The position numbers and the translations under genes are program-made. The notes under the pieces are model-generated. The model was given only the letters and a program-made list of their open reading frames with translations. It did not search any database and was not told the origin of the DNA. Shown here piece by piece: positions 9,501 through 16,168 of a DNA stretch of 26,985 nucleotides (position 1 is the first letter of the stretch; every line of letters begins with the position of its first letter). The stretch is taken from contig JAGUXE010000257.1 in NCBI GenBank assembly GCA_020061995.1, positions 1-26,985 on the forward strand, written 5' to 3'. Source of the stretch: Ignavibacteriales bacterium. Its GTDB lineage: Bacteria > Bacteroidota > Ignavibacteria > Ignavibacteriales > Ignavibacteriaceae.

Positions 9501-9693
9501 GGAGTAAACCTGCTCTAACTAATGATGACTTACCGCAACCAGAAGAACCTGTTATGGCAAGGAAACGGGTTTCGTATAAGCGTGGAATTAGTTCTTTTAT
9601 TTGGCTTTCACGTCCGAAGAATATAACATCTTCCTCAGCCTCAAAACTTCTGATTCCGGGGAACGGATTAAGAAATAATTTCTTTTCCCCCAT
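6583..9693 (-). CDS. Membrane-anchored STAND NTPase with coiled coil and C-terminal WD40 propeller
   Basis: A 1036-residue signalling ATPase. Residues about 9-30 have the NPFPGIRSFEAEED...FFGRE lead-in typical of nSTAND1 proteins. Walker A is GSSGCGKS (49-56), Walker B is LLVIDQFEEL (145-154, D149), and MRSDFLGDC follows as a sensor-like segment. A winged-helix-like part ends near residue 440. One transmembrane helix lies at about 496-520. It is followed by a Gln/Lys/Glu-rich coiled coil (about 520-690), then seven WD-type repeats (about 710-1010; GHxxxV...SxDGTxRIW). STAND proteins act as ATP-dependent switches that oligomerise when the C-terminal sensor binds a partner. With a single membrane helix, the ATPase and the propeller may lie on opposite sides of the inner membrane; topology is inference. 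No nuclease, protease or other effector domain is present. It is the first gene of the minus-strand cluster. Similar proteins are sometimes annotated as Hat/HatR, without a proven function. Confidence 0.88.
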   Translation of the reverse strand: MGEKKLFLNPFPGIRSFEAEEDVIFFGRESQIKELIPRLYETRFLAITGSSGCGKSSLVRAGLLPSLFKGKHVQKNNEWNHQIFRPGNEPIYRLSEAIFSLAKTENITSAPFTSIKEIEALLNGNKSGLSELLILLQTERNKNFLLVIDQFEELFRFQQVTEKENLKSEADYFVQLLLDVASNHKCNCYIVITMRSDFLGDCTEFSGLPEAINKGHHLVVRMSKDEKELAITGPIEVCGGKISKRLVNQLLLDVGDDPDQLPVMQHALMRTWDYWILNRIGDEPIDLTHYEAIGTMAEAISQHAERIYQDFQNPRQKFLTEKLFKALTDLGSDNTGRGTRRPTPLKDICTLAEAKESEVISIIDIFRSPGCAFLMPSHHFQLNEESIIDISHESIMRKWERLKDWVEDETKSAQLYLRLSKSAELYQDGKAALWINPELQLALNWLDTNKPNATWAKRYDYAFDRAMEFLNYSKREFELEIAKKEKQQQRELTRARRFAIFLGAASVVSLIFLLVSLNLRFKAEASEKKALEKEKIAHTEGKKADMQKKEAISQKRIAEQQQQIAEQQQIITEEQKQYALEQQKIAEQQKQEALLQKQQADAAKVVAIKSKDEAERQKQDALNQKKIADTERFKAEVSEKNTMRLRLIAIARSMAIQAVKIQNNEDLSSLLSLQAYHFNKKNDGSVNDPDIYQALNYSVDKNMVFRGHQDGVRSLVLSGENNLISSGDDGTICIWDVNQPNNKPKLLVLPDVAKKGIRSLAISKDEKLLAAGTFEGAILLIDLTKQNSDLKLLQGHNFVINSVAFNSDNSLLASSSSDGTLRIWNLNNGQYQSRIIEQSKSRYTTVAFHPNKNELVIGRDDGKLSIINLMNNSSSTLIDAGRAIMAVTFSPDGKALISGDSKGTLLLWDFDSLTSKPIELIGHTSSINDIKFSNDNESIATASSDGTVRIWNGKKPDELPIILDGHDSWVYSVIFSDDGSRVFTSSEDKTVHCRIIKTNQLAEILQKKIKRNLNREEWHKYIGSDIPYEKTNVDLP
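7780..8125 (-). repeat. Imperfect 21-base (seven-codon) repeat encoding the coiled coil of the STAND protein
   Basis: This stretch encodes repeated heptads of the IAEQQQ / QKQEA type. The clearest DNA repeat is an 18-mer at 7988-8005 and 8009-8026, matching at 16 of 18 positions with a 21-base offset. That gives two successive IAEQQQ units. The period equals one coiled-coil heptad, so the repeat stays in frame when units are gained or lost. Several apparent open frames on either strand here are by-products of this repetition. Confidence 0.6.
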
Positions 9694-9982
9694 ACCAATA
9701 TTCCAATCAATTAAGTTAATGCAAATATTGCTAGTGCAACTTAGTTAGATATTCGGAGAAATATACGTAATAAGTCTATGAATTTTTTTTTGAAATTACA
9801 ACGATTTGTTTCAAGAAAATTTTTCTCCCAAATTAAACCGGCATTTTTTTATTTAATTCATGTGGGTTACTATATTTCAGAGAAAATGGAAATTCCTTTT
9901 GGATTCTTTGAAAGAATGATAAATTTAGAAAATGAAATTTACTCAATATTTTTTTTAATGTAACTAATCAGAAAACAGGAAA

Positions 9983-11812
9983 ATGAACTCCAAAACATTT
10001 CTACTCATATTAATTTTGTGTTATTCCATGTCAGTAACTTCATGTAAATTATTTACAGGGGATGATAATTTAATAGTTCCCGATTTGAGTAGTGACAGCC
10101 TCTACAGTTCAATGACCTTAATTGTGTCTGATACGTTTTATATACAATCTCTTAAAGGAATTGAAAAGGGAATAGTCGATTCACTCTTAAAAATTTATCA
10201 ACAAAATAATTTTAATCCGTTTTGGCTTTCTGAAGAAACAGATACCTTGCAAATCCAAATATTCTTAATTTATTTGGAAAATTCTTTCAAACACGGATTT
10301 GATCCGGAAAGATATTATTTCAAATCTCTCAATTCTGCCTATCAATCATTACTTGCGAACAGAAGTATAAATAAATCTTATAATTATCAGGAACTTGCAA
10401 AATTTGAATTTCTTCTGTCAGTAGCATATCTGCAATATCAAAAAAACCTGCTTTACGGAATAATCAATCCTCATGAGTATGATACAGAAAATTATGATAT
10501 ACCAAAACCGGATAGAGGTATTGATATCTATGATAATTTGTATAAATCAAACAAAGATAAGATACTTGAGGAAATACAACCCAAAAGTAAACGTTATGTC
10601 GGACTTCAAAACGCGCTTGAATTTTATAAAGAGTTTGCCATTGGTGCGGTATGGAGCCGTATTCCCATGATAACCGGAAAAATCGAGGTTGGAAAACATG
10701 CAACAATATTAAAACCTCTTTCGCAAAATTTGATATCTTTAGGTTTGCTTGATTCTTCATATCATTTATCATTTCCACCACATTATGATTCTCTGCTATT
10801 CAAAGCGGTTAAGCAATTTCAACTTCTTTATGGATTAAAAGATGACGGAGTTATTGGATCACAAACTATTGAACAACTTAATATAACTCCATTGGAAAGA
10901 GTCGAACAAATAAAAGTAAATATGGAACGATTCCGCTGGACAACATATATCGATTCATTAACTTATGTTTTAGTGAACATCCCGGATTTCACTTTATTCG
11001 CTTATAAGGAAGGCGAATTACAGACTTCGATTAAAGTATGTGTAGGTCAAAAGCGGGAACGAAATTACGATCAGAAAATTGCAGTATATAAAAAAACAAA
11101 AAAATGGATTCACCTTCCCAAAAATTTTGAGACACCACAAGTATATAGTCGTATTAACCAAATTATTACGAATCCGCCATGGAATGTCCCGACCAGTATT
11201 GCAAAAAATGAAACTTACTATGAGGTTATGAAGGATTCAAATTACTTGAATGACAAAAAGTTTAAAGTTTTTCAGGGAGGTAAGGAGATCGATCATAATG
11301 AAATAGATTGGAAGAAATATTCTCCAACCAACCTCCCATTTTCGTTTGTTCAAGAACCGGGTGGGGCAAATGCTCTTGGAAGAATTAAATTTATGTTCAA
11401 TAATAAATATTCAATTTATTTGCATGACACTCCAACACGAGCTCCATTTTCCACCGCTAATCGGGCAGTTAGTCATGGATGTGTGCGAGTTGAAAAACCA
11501 TTGATGTTTGCTGAATATTTAACGGGTCAGGTTACAAACGTTACGTTGGATGACGTAAAGATTGAACTTGGGATTAAACCTGAGGATAAAGAAATGATGA
11601 AATATTTTAAAGGGTATCACAATAAAACCAAGTATTTGGAACTTAATAGTACAATTCCCCTCTTTGTTGACTACTTTACCGCCTGGGTTGATGATAAAAA
11701 CCAATTGCAATTCCGACCCGATGTTTATGAGAAGGATAAAAAGTTAGCGCAAGCCTTATCTGAAGCCGAAAATACTAATCATTCGGAGATGGCATTACTA
11801 CCCACAAAATAA
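9983..11812 (+). CDS. L,D-transpeptidase (YcbB/LdtD-like) lipoprotein
   Basis: A 609-residue envelope enzyme that forms L,D (3-3) peptide cross-links in peptidoglycan or attaches proteins to it. The N-terminus is a lipoprotein signal with a lipobox V18-T-S-C21. A scaffold domain follows (NNFNPFWLS at about 74-82, HGFDPERYY). A peptidoglycan-binding helical domain is at about 270-300 (AVKQFQLLYGLKDDGVIG). The YkuD catalytic domain covers about 320-530, with HDTPTR and then S497-H498-G499-C500-V-R, where C500 is the predicted nucleophile. Length and domain order match the large Ldt group of Gram-negatives. A short AGGA lies just before the ATG. It is divergent from the STAND gene across 289 bases. 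Its last 38 bases overlap the end of the opposite-strand PspC gene. The amidase at 23122-24687 is a second cell-wall enzyme in the window. Confidence 0.92.
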   Translation: MNSKTFLLILILCYSMSVTSCKLFTGDDNLIVPDLSSDSLYSSMTLIVSDTFYIQSLKGIEKGIVDSLLKIYQQNNFNPFWLSEETDTLQIQIFLIYLENSFKHGFDPERYYFKSLNSAYQSLLANRSINKSYNYQELAKFEFLLSVAYLQYQKNLLYGIINPHEYDTENYDIPKPDRGIDIYDNLYKSNKDKILEEIQPKSKRYVGLQNALEFYKEFAIGAVWSRIPMITGKIEVGKHATILKPLSQNLISLGLLDSSYHLSFPPHYDSLLFKAVKQFQLLYGLKDDGVIGSQTIEQLNITPLERVEQIKVNMERFRWTTYIDSLTYVLVNIPDFTLFAYKEGELQTSIKVCVGQKRERNYDQKIAVYKKTKKWIHLPKNFETPQVYSRINQIITNPPWNVPTSIAKNETYYEVMKDSNYLNDKKFKVFQGGKEIDHNEIDWKKYSPTNLPFSFVQEPGGANALGRIKFMFNNKYSIYLHDTPTRAPFSTANRAVSHGCVRVEKPLMFAEYLTGQVTNVTLDDVKIELGIKPEDKEMMKYFKGYHNKTKYLELNSTIPLFVDYFTAWVDDKNQLQFRPDVYEKDKKLAQALSEAENTNHSEMALLPTK

Positions 11813-11960
11813 TGTATACTAAAATACCGGGGAATCCTACACTTAATACGGATAGCAAAACATAACCGACCCTTACAATTGTAGGATCCCATCCCAGCCA
11901 ATCTGCAATACCACCACAAACCCCTGCAATCATTTTGTTGTGTGATTTTTTCAATACCAT
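11775..11960 (-). CDS. PspC-domain small membrane protein
   Basis: A 61-residue protein that is essentially one PspC domain: KSHNKMIAGVCGGIADWLG at the front, then DPTIVRVGYVLL and a hydrophobic helix ending IILWVVMP. In enterobacteria PspC is an inner-membrane part of the phage-shock response. Short stand-alone PspC proteins are common in the Bacteroidota/Chlorobi group and mostly uncharacterised. The start is ATG at 11960, six bases after GGAG; a TTG at 11972 in the same frame is less likely because it would place the start upstream of that site. The 3' end overlaps the L,D-transpeptidase gene tail to tail by 38 bases, and both reading frames are intact there. A link to envelope stress is inference from the family name and the neighbour. 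Confidence 0.88.
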   Translation of the reverse strand: MVLKKSHNKMIAGVCGGIADWLGWDPTIVRVGYVLLSVLSVGFPGILVYIILWVVMPSPND

Positions 11961-11966
11961 GTAATT

Positions 11967-11970
11967 CTCC
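11967..11970 (-). promoter_or_regulatory. Ribosome binding site deciding the PspC start
   Basis: GGAG lies six bases upstream of the ATG at 11960. It overlaps the alternative TTG codon at 11972-11970 and so argues against that start. Confidence 0.65.
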
Positions 11971-12088
11971 AATTGTTGTAAATTTTAATTTGTAAAATAT
12001 CAAAATAATCAGAGTAATAAAATCTATAAGTTGCGAAAAGGATGGTCATTCACTAATTTCACATTGGTTTTCAAATAAAATAGTTAAT

Positions 12089-12092
12089 GAGG
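12089..12092 (+). promoter_or_regulatory. Ribosome binding site supporting a TTG start
   Basis: GAGG is placed seven bases before the TTG at 12100 that opens the GlmU-like gene. No ATG in this frame is better placed. Confidence 0.55.
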
Positions 12093-12099
12093 TTTACAA

Positions 12100-13614
12100 T
12101 TGGGAAATATCGAACGGGAAGAGATTTATAAGAAGGCTGACCTTCTTTCATCTACATTTGATTATTCATTAAATGAAGCAGCTATAATACTGGCAGCCGG
12201 ACATGGTAAAAGAATTAAATCACATCGGTCAAAAATGCTCCACAATATATGGGGAGTCCCTACCGTTGAACGTGTTTTCAATGCTTGCCAGAAAACTGAA
12301 GAAGCAATTAACGCTATCCTCGTTGTCGGTATAAAAGCTTTAGATGTTATGACTGTTATAGGGAAAAGAGAAAAAACTCTTTTCGCTTATCAAGCTGAGC
12401 AGAAAGGAACCGGACATGCAGTCCAAATTGCTTTGGAGAAAATTAAAAAAGATTTTGATGGTGTGATTTATGTGCTCCCCGGGGATATGGGTTTAATAGA
12501 TAAAACAACAACAACAATGTTCCGGCATGCGTTCAAAGATTCTAAAGCTGATATGATGGTTTTAACTGGCACTTATGAAGGTGAAACAGACCAAAATTCT
12601 TACGGAAGAATAATACGGGTAAAAGATGTAGATGTTTTCGGTATCGCTGCTGGAGATGATTTTGGGAATGTAATCGAAATTATTGAGCACAAAGATATTT
12701 TGGCACTGAAAGATGACGAAAAATATATAGTTAAATATAATAATCGAAATTATGCTTATACAAAGAAAGAACTTATTGAGAATAGAGAATATAATTCGGG
12801 AGTTTATGCATTCGATTATAAAAAACTAATCCAAGTGGTTAATCAACTTTCTAGTAATAATGCTCAAAACGAAATATATATTACAGACCTAATTGCATTG
12901 TTCAATCAATATAAATTTAGTGTTACTGCTATAAGCCCTCATGATCAATATGTTGTAATGGGTTTTAATGATAAAGCTGTACTGAAGGACATGGAAAATT
13001 TATTCAGGAGTCAAGTTTATACAAGATTAAAAAACATTATAGAAATTGCTGACCATGATGATTTTTTTATACACGAAGATGTAGTTGAAGATATAATAAG
13101 AATGGATAAAGAAGGTGAACCACTAGATATAAAAATCGGTTCGGGTGTTTATATTGGTAAAGGTGTACGACTTAATTATAATATTGAATTTAAGAAAAAT
13201 GCCTACATAAATGGAAATGTTCAGTTCGGAAAAGATGTGACAATTTGGGAAAATGTACATTTATCCTGTTTTTCTAACCAGACATTTGTTATAGGAAATA
13301 ATGTGGAAATTCTTTGGGGTGATATTATCAAAGGAAATATCACGATTGGGGACGATTCAAGAATTGAATCAAGTGTTAATATGACTGGGTCAGACGAATT
13401 TCCATTACAAATCGGTAAAAACGTATTGATAAAAGGAACAAGTTATATTTTTGGTTCAATTATAGAAGATGATATTCATATAGAGCATAGTGTTATAATC
13501 AAAAAGAAAGTGAATCGGCTGGTTAAGCGTAATGGGGAAGTTCAAAGAATTAGATTTTATCTCCCTATGCCTTCGGGTATTGATGCGGTTGAACATCTGG
13601 AGGGAATGAATTAA
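12100..13614 (+). CDS. GlmU-like nucleotidyltransferase with a divergent left-handed beta-helix
   Basis: A 504-residue sugar-nucleotide pyrophosphorylase-like protein. The N-terminal domain keeps the GlmU uridylyltransferase signature. It has ILAAGHGKRIKS (30-41; the later P of the PK motif is Ser), G103-T-G-H-A107, PGDM with D129, IIEHKD (194-199), N232-S-G and NEIYITD. About 22 extra residues precede the domain, and about 20 extra residues lie between HKD and NSG compared with E. coli GlmU. The C-terminal part (about 340-470) has hexapeptide-like turns (IGSGVYIGKG, ITIGDDSRI). It lacks the catalytic acetyltransferase motifs such as NIGAGT and NYDG, so only the nucleotidyltransferase activity is supported. 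True GlmU makes UDP-GlcNAc for the cell wall; this may act on another sugar phosphate. The gene begins with TTG after a GAGG site and stands alone, with minus-strand genes on both sides. Confidence 0.8.
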   Translation: MGNIEREEIYKKADLLSSTFDYSLNEAAIILAAGHGKRIKSHRSKMLHNIWGVPTVERVFNACQKTEEAINAILVVGIKALDVMTVIGKREKTLFAYQAEQKGTGHAVQIALEKIKKDFDGVIYVLPGDMGLIDKTTTTMFRHAFKDSKADMMVLTGTYEGETDQNSYGRIIRVKDVDVFGIAAGDDFGNVIEIIEHKDILALKDDEKYIVKYNNRNYAYTKKELIENREYNSGVYAFDYKKLIQVVNQLSSNNAQNEIYITDLIALFNQYKFSVTAISPHDQYVVMGFNDKAVLKDMENLFRSQVYTRLKNIIEIADHDDFFIHEDVVEDIIRMDKEGEPLDIKIGSGVYIGKGVRLNYNIEFKKNAYINGNVQFGKDVTIWENVHLSCFSNQTFVIGNNVEILWGDIIKGNITIGDDSRIESSVNMTGSDEFPLQIGKNVLIKGTSYIFGSIIEDDIHIEHSVIIKKKVNRLVKRNGEVQRIRFYLPMPSGIDAVEHLEGMN

Positions 13615-13661
13615 GTCAAGTAACAATGGTTGGTAAAAGACTTACTATGCTAATTATTTAT

Positions 13662-13883
13662 TTAGTTTTTTTCCCTTAGAAGATTTAATTCAGCAACAAA
13701 TTTTTCAATCTGTTCGCTAGAAAAACTTTTTTCCAAGGCGGCTTGTTCTAAAGTGCCCCAAACCGGTTCACCGCAAACAAGACATCTGATGCCATTTTGC
13801 ATTAAATATTGAACTGAAAAAGGGTAATCGTTTACCAGGTCTTCAATTAAATATTCTTTAGTTATTATTTTCATCTGATTCAT
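13662..13883 (-). CDS. DUF1858-type CxxC redox-disulfide small protein
   Basis: A 73-residue protein matching the pattern of the DUF1858 / hybrid-cluster-protein-associated disulfide domain: a short strand and helix (IEDLVNDYPFSVQYLMQNGI), a C34-L-V-C37 pair, then TLEQAALE. Members are thought to be redox or metal-binding partners of oxidoreductases, without a defined reaction. The start is either ATG at 13883 or ATG at 13874; neither has a clear ribosome site. In both cases the start lies inside the end of the upstream DUF6132 gene (26 or 17 bases of overlap), so translation is probably coupled. Confidence 0.75.
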   Translation of the reverse strand: MNQMKIITKEYLIEDLVNDYPFSVQYLMQNGIRCLVCGEPVWGTLEQAALEKSFSSEQIEKFVAELNLLREKN

Positions 13884-14082
13884 TTGGTACAGCTTTTTTC
13901 TTTTTATCAGGCAGGGTTAAAACCAGTCCTATCAATGCCCCATACATTGTACTAAAATAGGGATTGCTCTGGATAGGGCAGCCACCAGAATTACAACCTA
14001 TGTAATAATAGTATAAATAACCTGCTAAGGCACCTAACGGAATAAAAAAATAACGGCTTTTAGATTTTAAAAATTCTTTCAT
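13858..14082 (-). CDS. DUF6132-family small membrane protein
   Basis: A 74-residue protein with two hydrophobic helices (FFIPLGALAGYLYYYYIG and STMYGALIGLVLTL). They flank a short loop, GCNSGGCPIQSNPY, that holds two cysteines four residues apart. This layout matches DUF6132 proteins of Bacteroidota, whose function is unknown; they often occur near rhodanese or other sulfur-handling genes. The start is ATG at 14082 with GAG five bases upstream; the GTG at 14085 in frame is less likely. The charged C-terminal tail (KKKKAVPNESDENNN) is probably cytosolic. It is the first gene of a two-gene unit with the DUF1858 protein and is divergent from the thioesterase gene across about 95 bases. Confidence 0.7.
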   Translation of the reverse strand: MKEFLKSKSRYFFIPLGALAGYLYYYYIGCNSGGCPIQSNPYFSTMYGALIGLVLTLPDKKKKAVPNESDENNN

Positions 14083-14177
14083 CACTACTCAGTTTTTTTT
14101 GATGAGATGATTAAAAAAAGAAAAAGATTCTTTAAATTTAGTTATGATAATCAAGTAACAATCATTACAGAATAATT

Positions 14178-14594
14178 ATGCATGCAATTTATAAAAGTGA
14201 AATAAAAATTCGTCCCGATGATATTGACCTAAATAATCATGTTCATAATACTAAATATTTAGATTACATTCTTGCAGCACGGTATGAACAAATGCGTGAT
14301 GACTATAAAATGCCGATGAATGATTTTCACAAACTTGGCTATAATTGGGTTATTAGTGTTACAAACATTGAATATAAACGTGCGCTTAAACTTGAAGACA
14401 AAATTATAGTTAAAACTCAGGTTGATTCTATTAATGGTGCTCAAGTAAAAGTGAATTTTTGGATAGTTTTTAAAGAAACCGAAAAAATTGCGGCGCAAGG
14501 TTACATAACTTATACAATGATTTCTATAAATAATGGCCGTCCAGTCCGTATCCCAGATGATATTATTAATCATTACACAAGCCATACTAATTAA
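14178..14594 (+). CDS. Hotdog-fold acyl-CoA/ACP thioesterase (YbgC/FadM or FatA-like)
   Basis: A 138-residue single hotdog domain. The signature is near the N-terminus: RPDDIDLNNHVHNTKYLDY (12-30), equivalent to the D-x-D-x-x-x-H-V-N motif of 4-hydroxybenzoyl-CoA-type thioesterases, with the second Asp as likely catalytic residue. The rest follows the family pattern (VTNIEYKRALKLEDKIIV, then a strand with FKETEKIAAQGYITYTMI). The family cleaves thioesters of short or medium acyl chains; the exact substrate is unclear. Length is normal. The gene is monocistronic or leads into the PorV-like gene 86 bases downstream. No Shine-Dalgarno is visible before the ATG. Confidence 0.88.
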   Translation: MHAIYKSEIKIRPDDIDLNNHVHNTKYLDYILAARYEQMRDDYKMPMNDFHKLGYNWVISVTNIEYKRALKLEDKIIVKTQVDSINGAQVKVNFWIVFKETEKIAAQGYITYTMISINNGRPVRIPDDIINHYTSHTN

Positions 14595-14671
14595 TTTGAG
14601 CCTAAGAAAATTGACCTTGATTTTGAGTTGTGAATTGTCAAATTTTTGATAGATTAATTCTAATCTTTAAT

Positions 14672-14675
14672 GGAG
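14672..14675 (+). promoter_or_regulatory. Ribosome binding site deciding the PorV-like start
   Basis: GGAG lies five bases before the ATG at 14681. An in-frame GTG at 14630 lies upstream of this site and would put 17 polar residues before the signal peptide. Confidence 0.65.
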
Positions 14676-14680
14676 TCCTA

Positions 14681-15709
14681 ATGTTTACAAAATATTTTGC
14701 AACACTTTTTATCCTATTATCTGTAACAATTCAGTCTCAAACTGTATTCAGCAAATATGCGGGGGAGTTTTTATCAATAGGAGTAGGTGGTAGAGCCCTT
14801 GGAATGGGAGGCAGTTTTGTTGCTGTTGCAAATGATGTTACCTCTGGATACTATAATCCGGCAGGACTCGCAAATCTCAATTATCCACAAATATCATTAA
14901 TGCACGATGAAAGATTTGGAAACCTTGTTAATTACAATTATGCTGCAGTTGCATTTCCTTTTGGAAAATCTTGGAGTTTTGGATTAAGTATAATGCGGTT
15001 AGGTGTTGATAAAATTTATGATACAAGAGAAGCTTTGGTTGATAAAAATACAGGTAAAGTTATTTATGATATTACGCTTCCATCAGCTCGGTTGGATCCT
15101 TCTCTCGTTAAGGAAGTCAGCAACCAAGATTGGGCTTTTTATTTCACAGGAGCTAAAAGACATTCGGATAAATTTTATTACGGTGCTAATGTAAAAATTA
15201 TTAAAAGAGATATTGCTGAAGCCTCTGCTTTCGGGATTGGTTTTGATTTAGGTGCTCTTTATATGCCTTCTGAAAATTTATTCCTAGGAGCAAATCTTCA
15301 AGATGCTACGACTACATTTGTCTCGTGGAGTACCGGATTAAATGAACTTATAACCCCAACATTGAAACTTGGTGCTGCCTATAGTATTAGCTTTTTCGGG
15401 GGGACAATTCTTCCGGCACTTGATTTAGATGTTAGATTCGAAAACAGGAGATTTGCGTCACAATTTAACATTGGACCAGTTAGTTTTGATCCGCATTTTG
15501 GTTTCGAATATAATTTTAGGAATCTTTTTGCAATTCGTGGAGGATATAATGACATCAAGCAATTTACCGTTGGAGCAGGAGTAAAACTCCCGAAGTTGAA
15601 TATTGATTATTCTTTTGCCCGTTTTGCGATGTCTGAAGAAGATCGGTTACCTGATACACATAGAATATCGTTGATTCTGACTCTTGAAGAAGCGCGTTTT
15701 ATGAGATAA
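14681..15709 (+). CDS. PorV/PorQ-family outer-membrane beta-barrel protein
   Basis: A 342-residue exported barrel. A signal peptide (FTKYFATLFILLSVTIQSQ) is followed by the conserved entry of the family, GEFLSIGVGGRALGMGGSF and then NPAGLANL. The remainder is amphipathic strand with turns of Gly, Asn and Asp, and a near-terminal strand ISLILTLEEARF. PorV is the FadL-like shuttle of the type IX secretion system that brings cargo to the sortase. Paralogues without that role are frequent in the Ignavibacteria/Chlorobi group. No other type IX genes and no cargo C-terminal domains are in this window, so the role here is undecided between secretion partner and hydrophobic-compound porin. The start at 14681 is chosen because of the GGAG site and because it gives a clean signal peptide. 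Confidence 0.85.
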   Translation: MFTKYFATLFILLSVTIQSQTVFSKYAGEFLSIGVGGRALGMGGSFVAVANDVTSGYYNPAGLANLNYPQISLMHDERFGNLVNYNYAAVAFPFGKSWSFGLSIMRLGVDKIYDTREALVDKNTGKVIYDITLPSARLDPSLVKEVSNQDWAFYFTGAKRHSDKFYYGANVKIIKRDIAEASAFGIGFDLGALYMPSENLFLGANLQDATTTFVSWSTGLNELITPTLKLGAAYSISFFGGTILPALDLDVRFENRRFASQFNIGPVSFDPHFGFEYNFRNLFAIRGGYNDIKQFTVGAGVKLPKLNIDYSFARFAMSEEDRLPDTHRISLILTLEEARFMR

Positions 15710-15760
15710 ATAAGTTAATAATTAGATTAAGTGTTCGCTTATCCAGATAGTAAAATTTTG

Positions 15761-16144
15761 TTATTTACTTACTTTGCTTCTATACTGAACCATTCCACCT
15801 AATACATTTTTTGCTTTAAACCCTTTTGAACGTAAAAAATCAGTTCCAAATGTAGATCGGTTTCCGGTTCTGCAAATTACAGCAATATCTTTGTCTTTGT
15901 ATTTGGCTAATTCTGTATATCGTTTTGTAATTTCTTGAACGGGAATATTTATTACCCCATTAATTTGTCCTAACGAACCTACAAGTTCTTCAGGTGTCCG
16001 GACGTCAACGACTATAAGAGACTTATTGGTTTTCATCTCCTCGATAAATGAAACTATATTCATTTCCGTCTCATTATTTAACTGAGCTTTTGAAAAAATG
16101 TTGAATATTGAAAACATAATTATTATTAACAATCCTTTATTCAT
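15761..16144 (-). CDS. Exported rhodanese-like sulfurtransferase
   Basis: A 127-residue protein: a signal peptide (residues 1 to about 20, GLLIIIMFSIFNIFSKA) and one rhodanese domain. VDVRTPEE (46-53) and the active-site loop C91-R-T-G-N-R-S97 are intact, so a persulfide on C91 is plausible. Single-domain rhodaneses move sulfane sulfur or detoxify it; with the signal peptide it would work in the periplasm. It is the last gene of the minus-strand unit ECF sigma, anti-sigma, FmdB zinc ribbon, rhodanese, 24 bases after the zinc ribbon gene. No ribosome site is visible close to the ATG. Confidence 0.88.
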   Translation of the reverse strand: MNKGLLIIIMFSIFNIFSKAQLNNETEMNIVSFIEEMKTNKSLIVVDVRTPEELVGSLGQINGVINIPVQEITKRYTELAKYKDKDIAVICRTGNRSTFGTDFLRSKGFKAKNVLGGMVQYRSKVSK

Positions 16145-16168
16145 AAAATTTTAGTTCTTTCAATTTAG

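Noticed and set aside
6583..9693. Reading the STAND-WD40 gene as an anti-phage (Avs-like) defence gene
   Set aside because: No nuclease, protease, SIR2 or other effector domain is present, and no defence or mobile genes are nearby. The membrane helix and the TonB receptor point to envelope signalling.
9778..9963. A 61-codon plus-strand open frame between the STAND and L,D-transpeptidase genes
   Set aside because: Composition is Phe/Lys/Ile-rich as expected of translated AT-rich spacer, there is no ribosome site, and no family is recognisable. The 289-base divergent gap probably only holds promoters, which I could not pin down.
14635..14664. TTGTCA-18-TCTAAT resembling a sigma-70 promoter before the PorV-like gene
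   Set aside because: The start of transcription would fall on the ribosome site, leaving a leader of about 10 bases, and single-base mismatches are cheap in AT-rich sequence.
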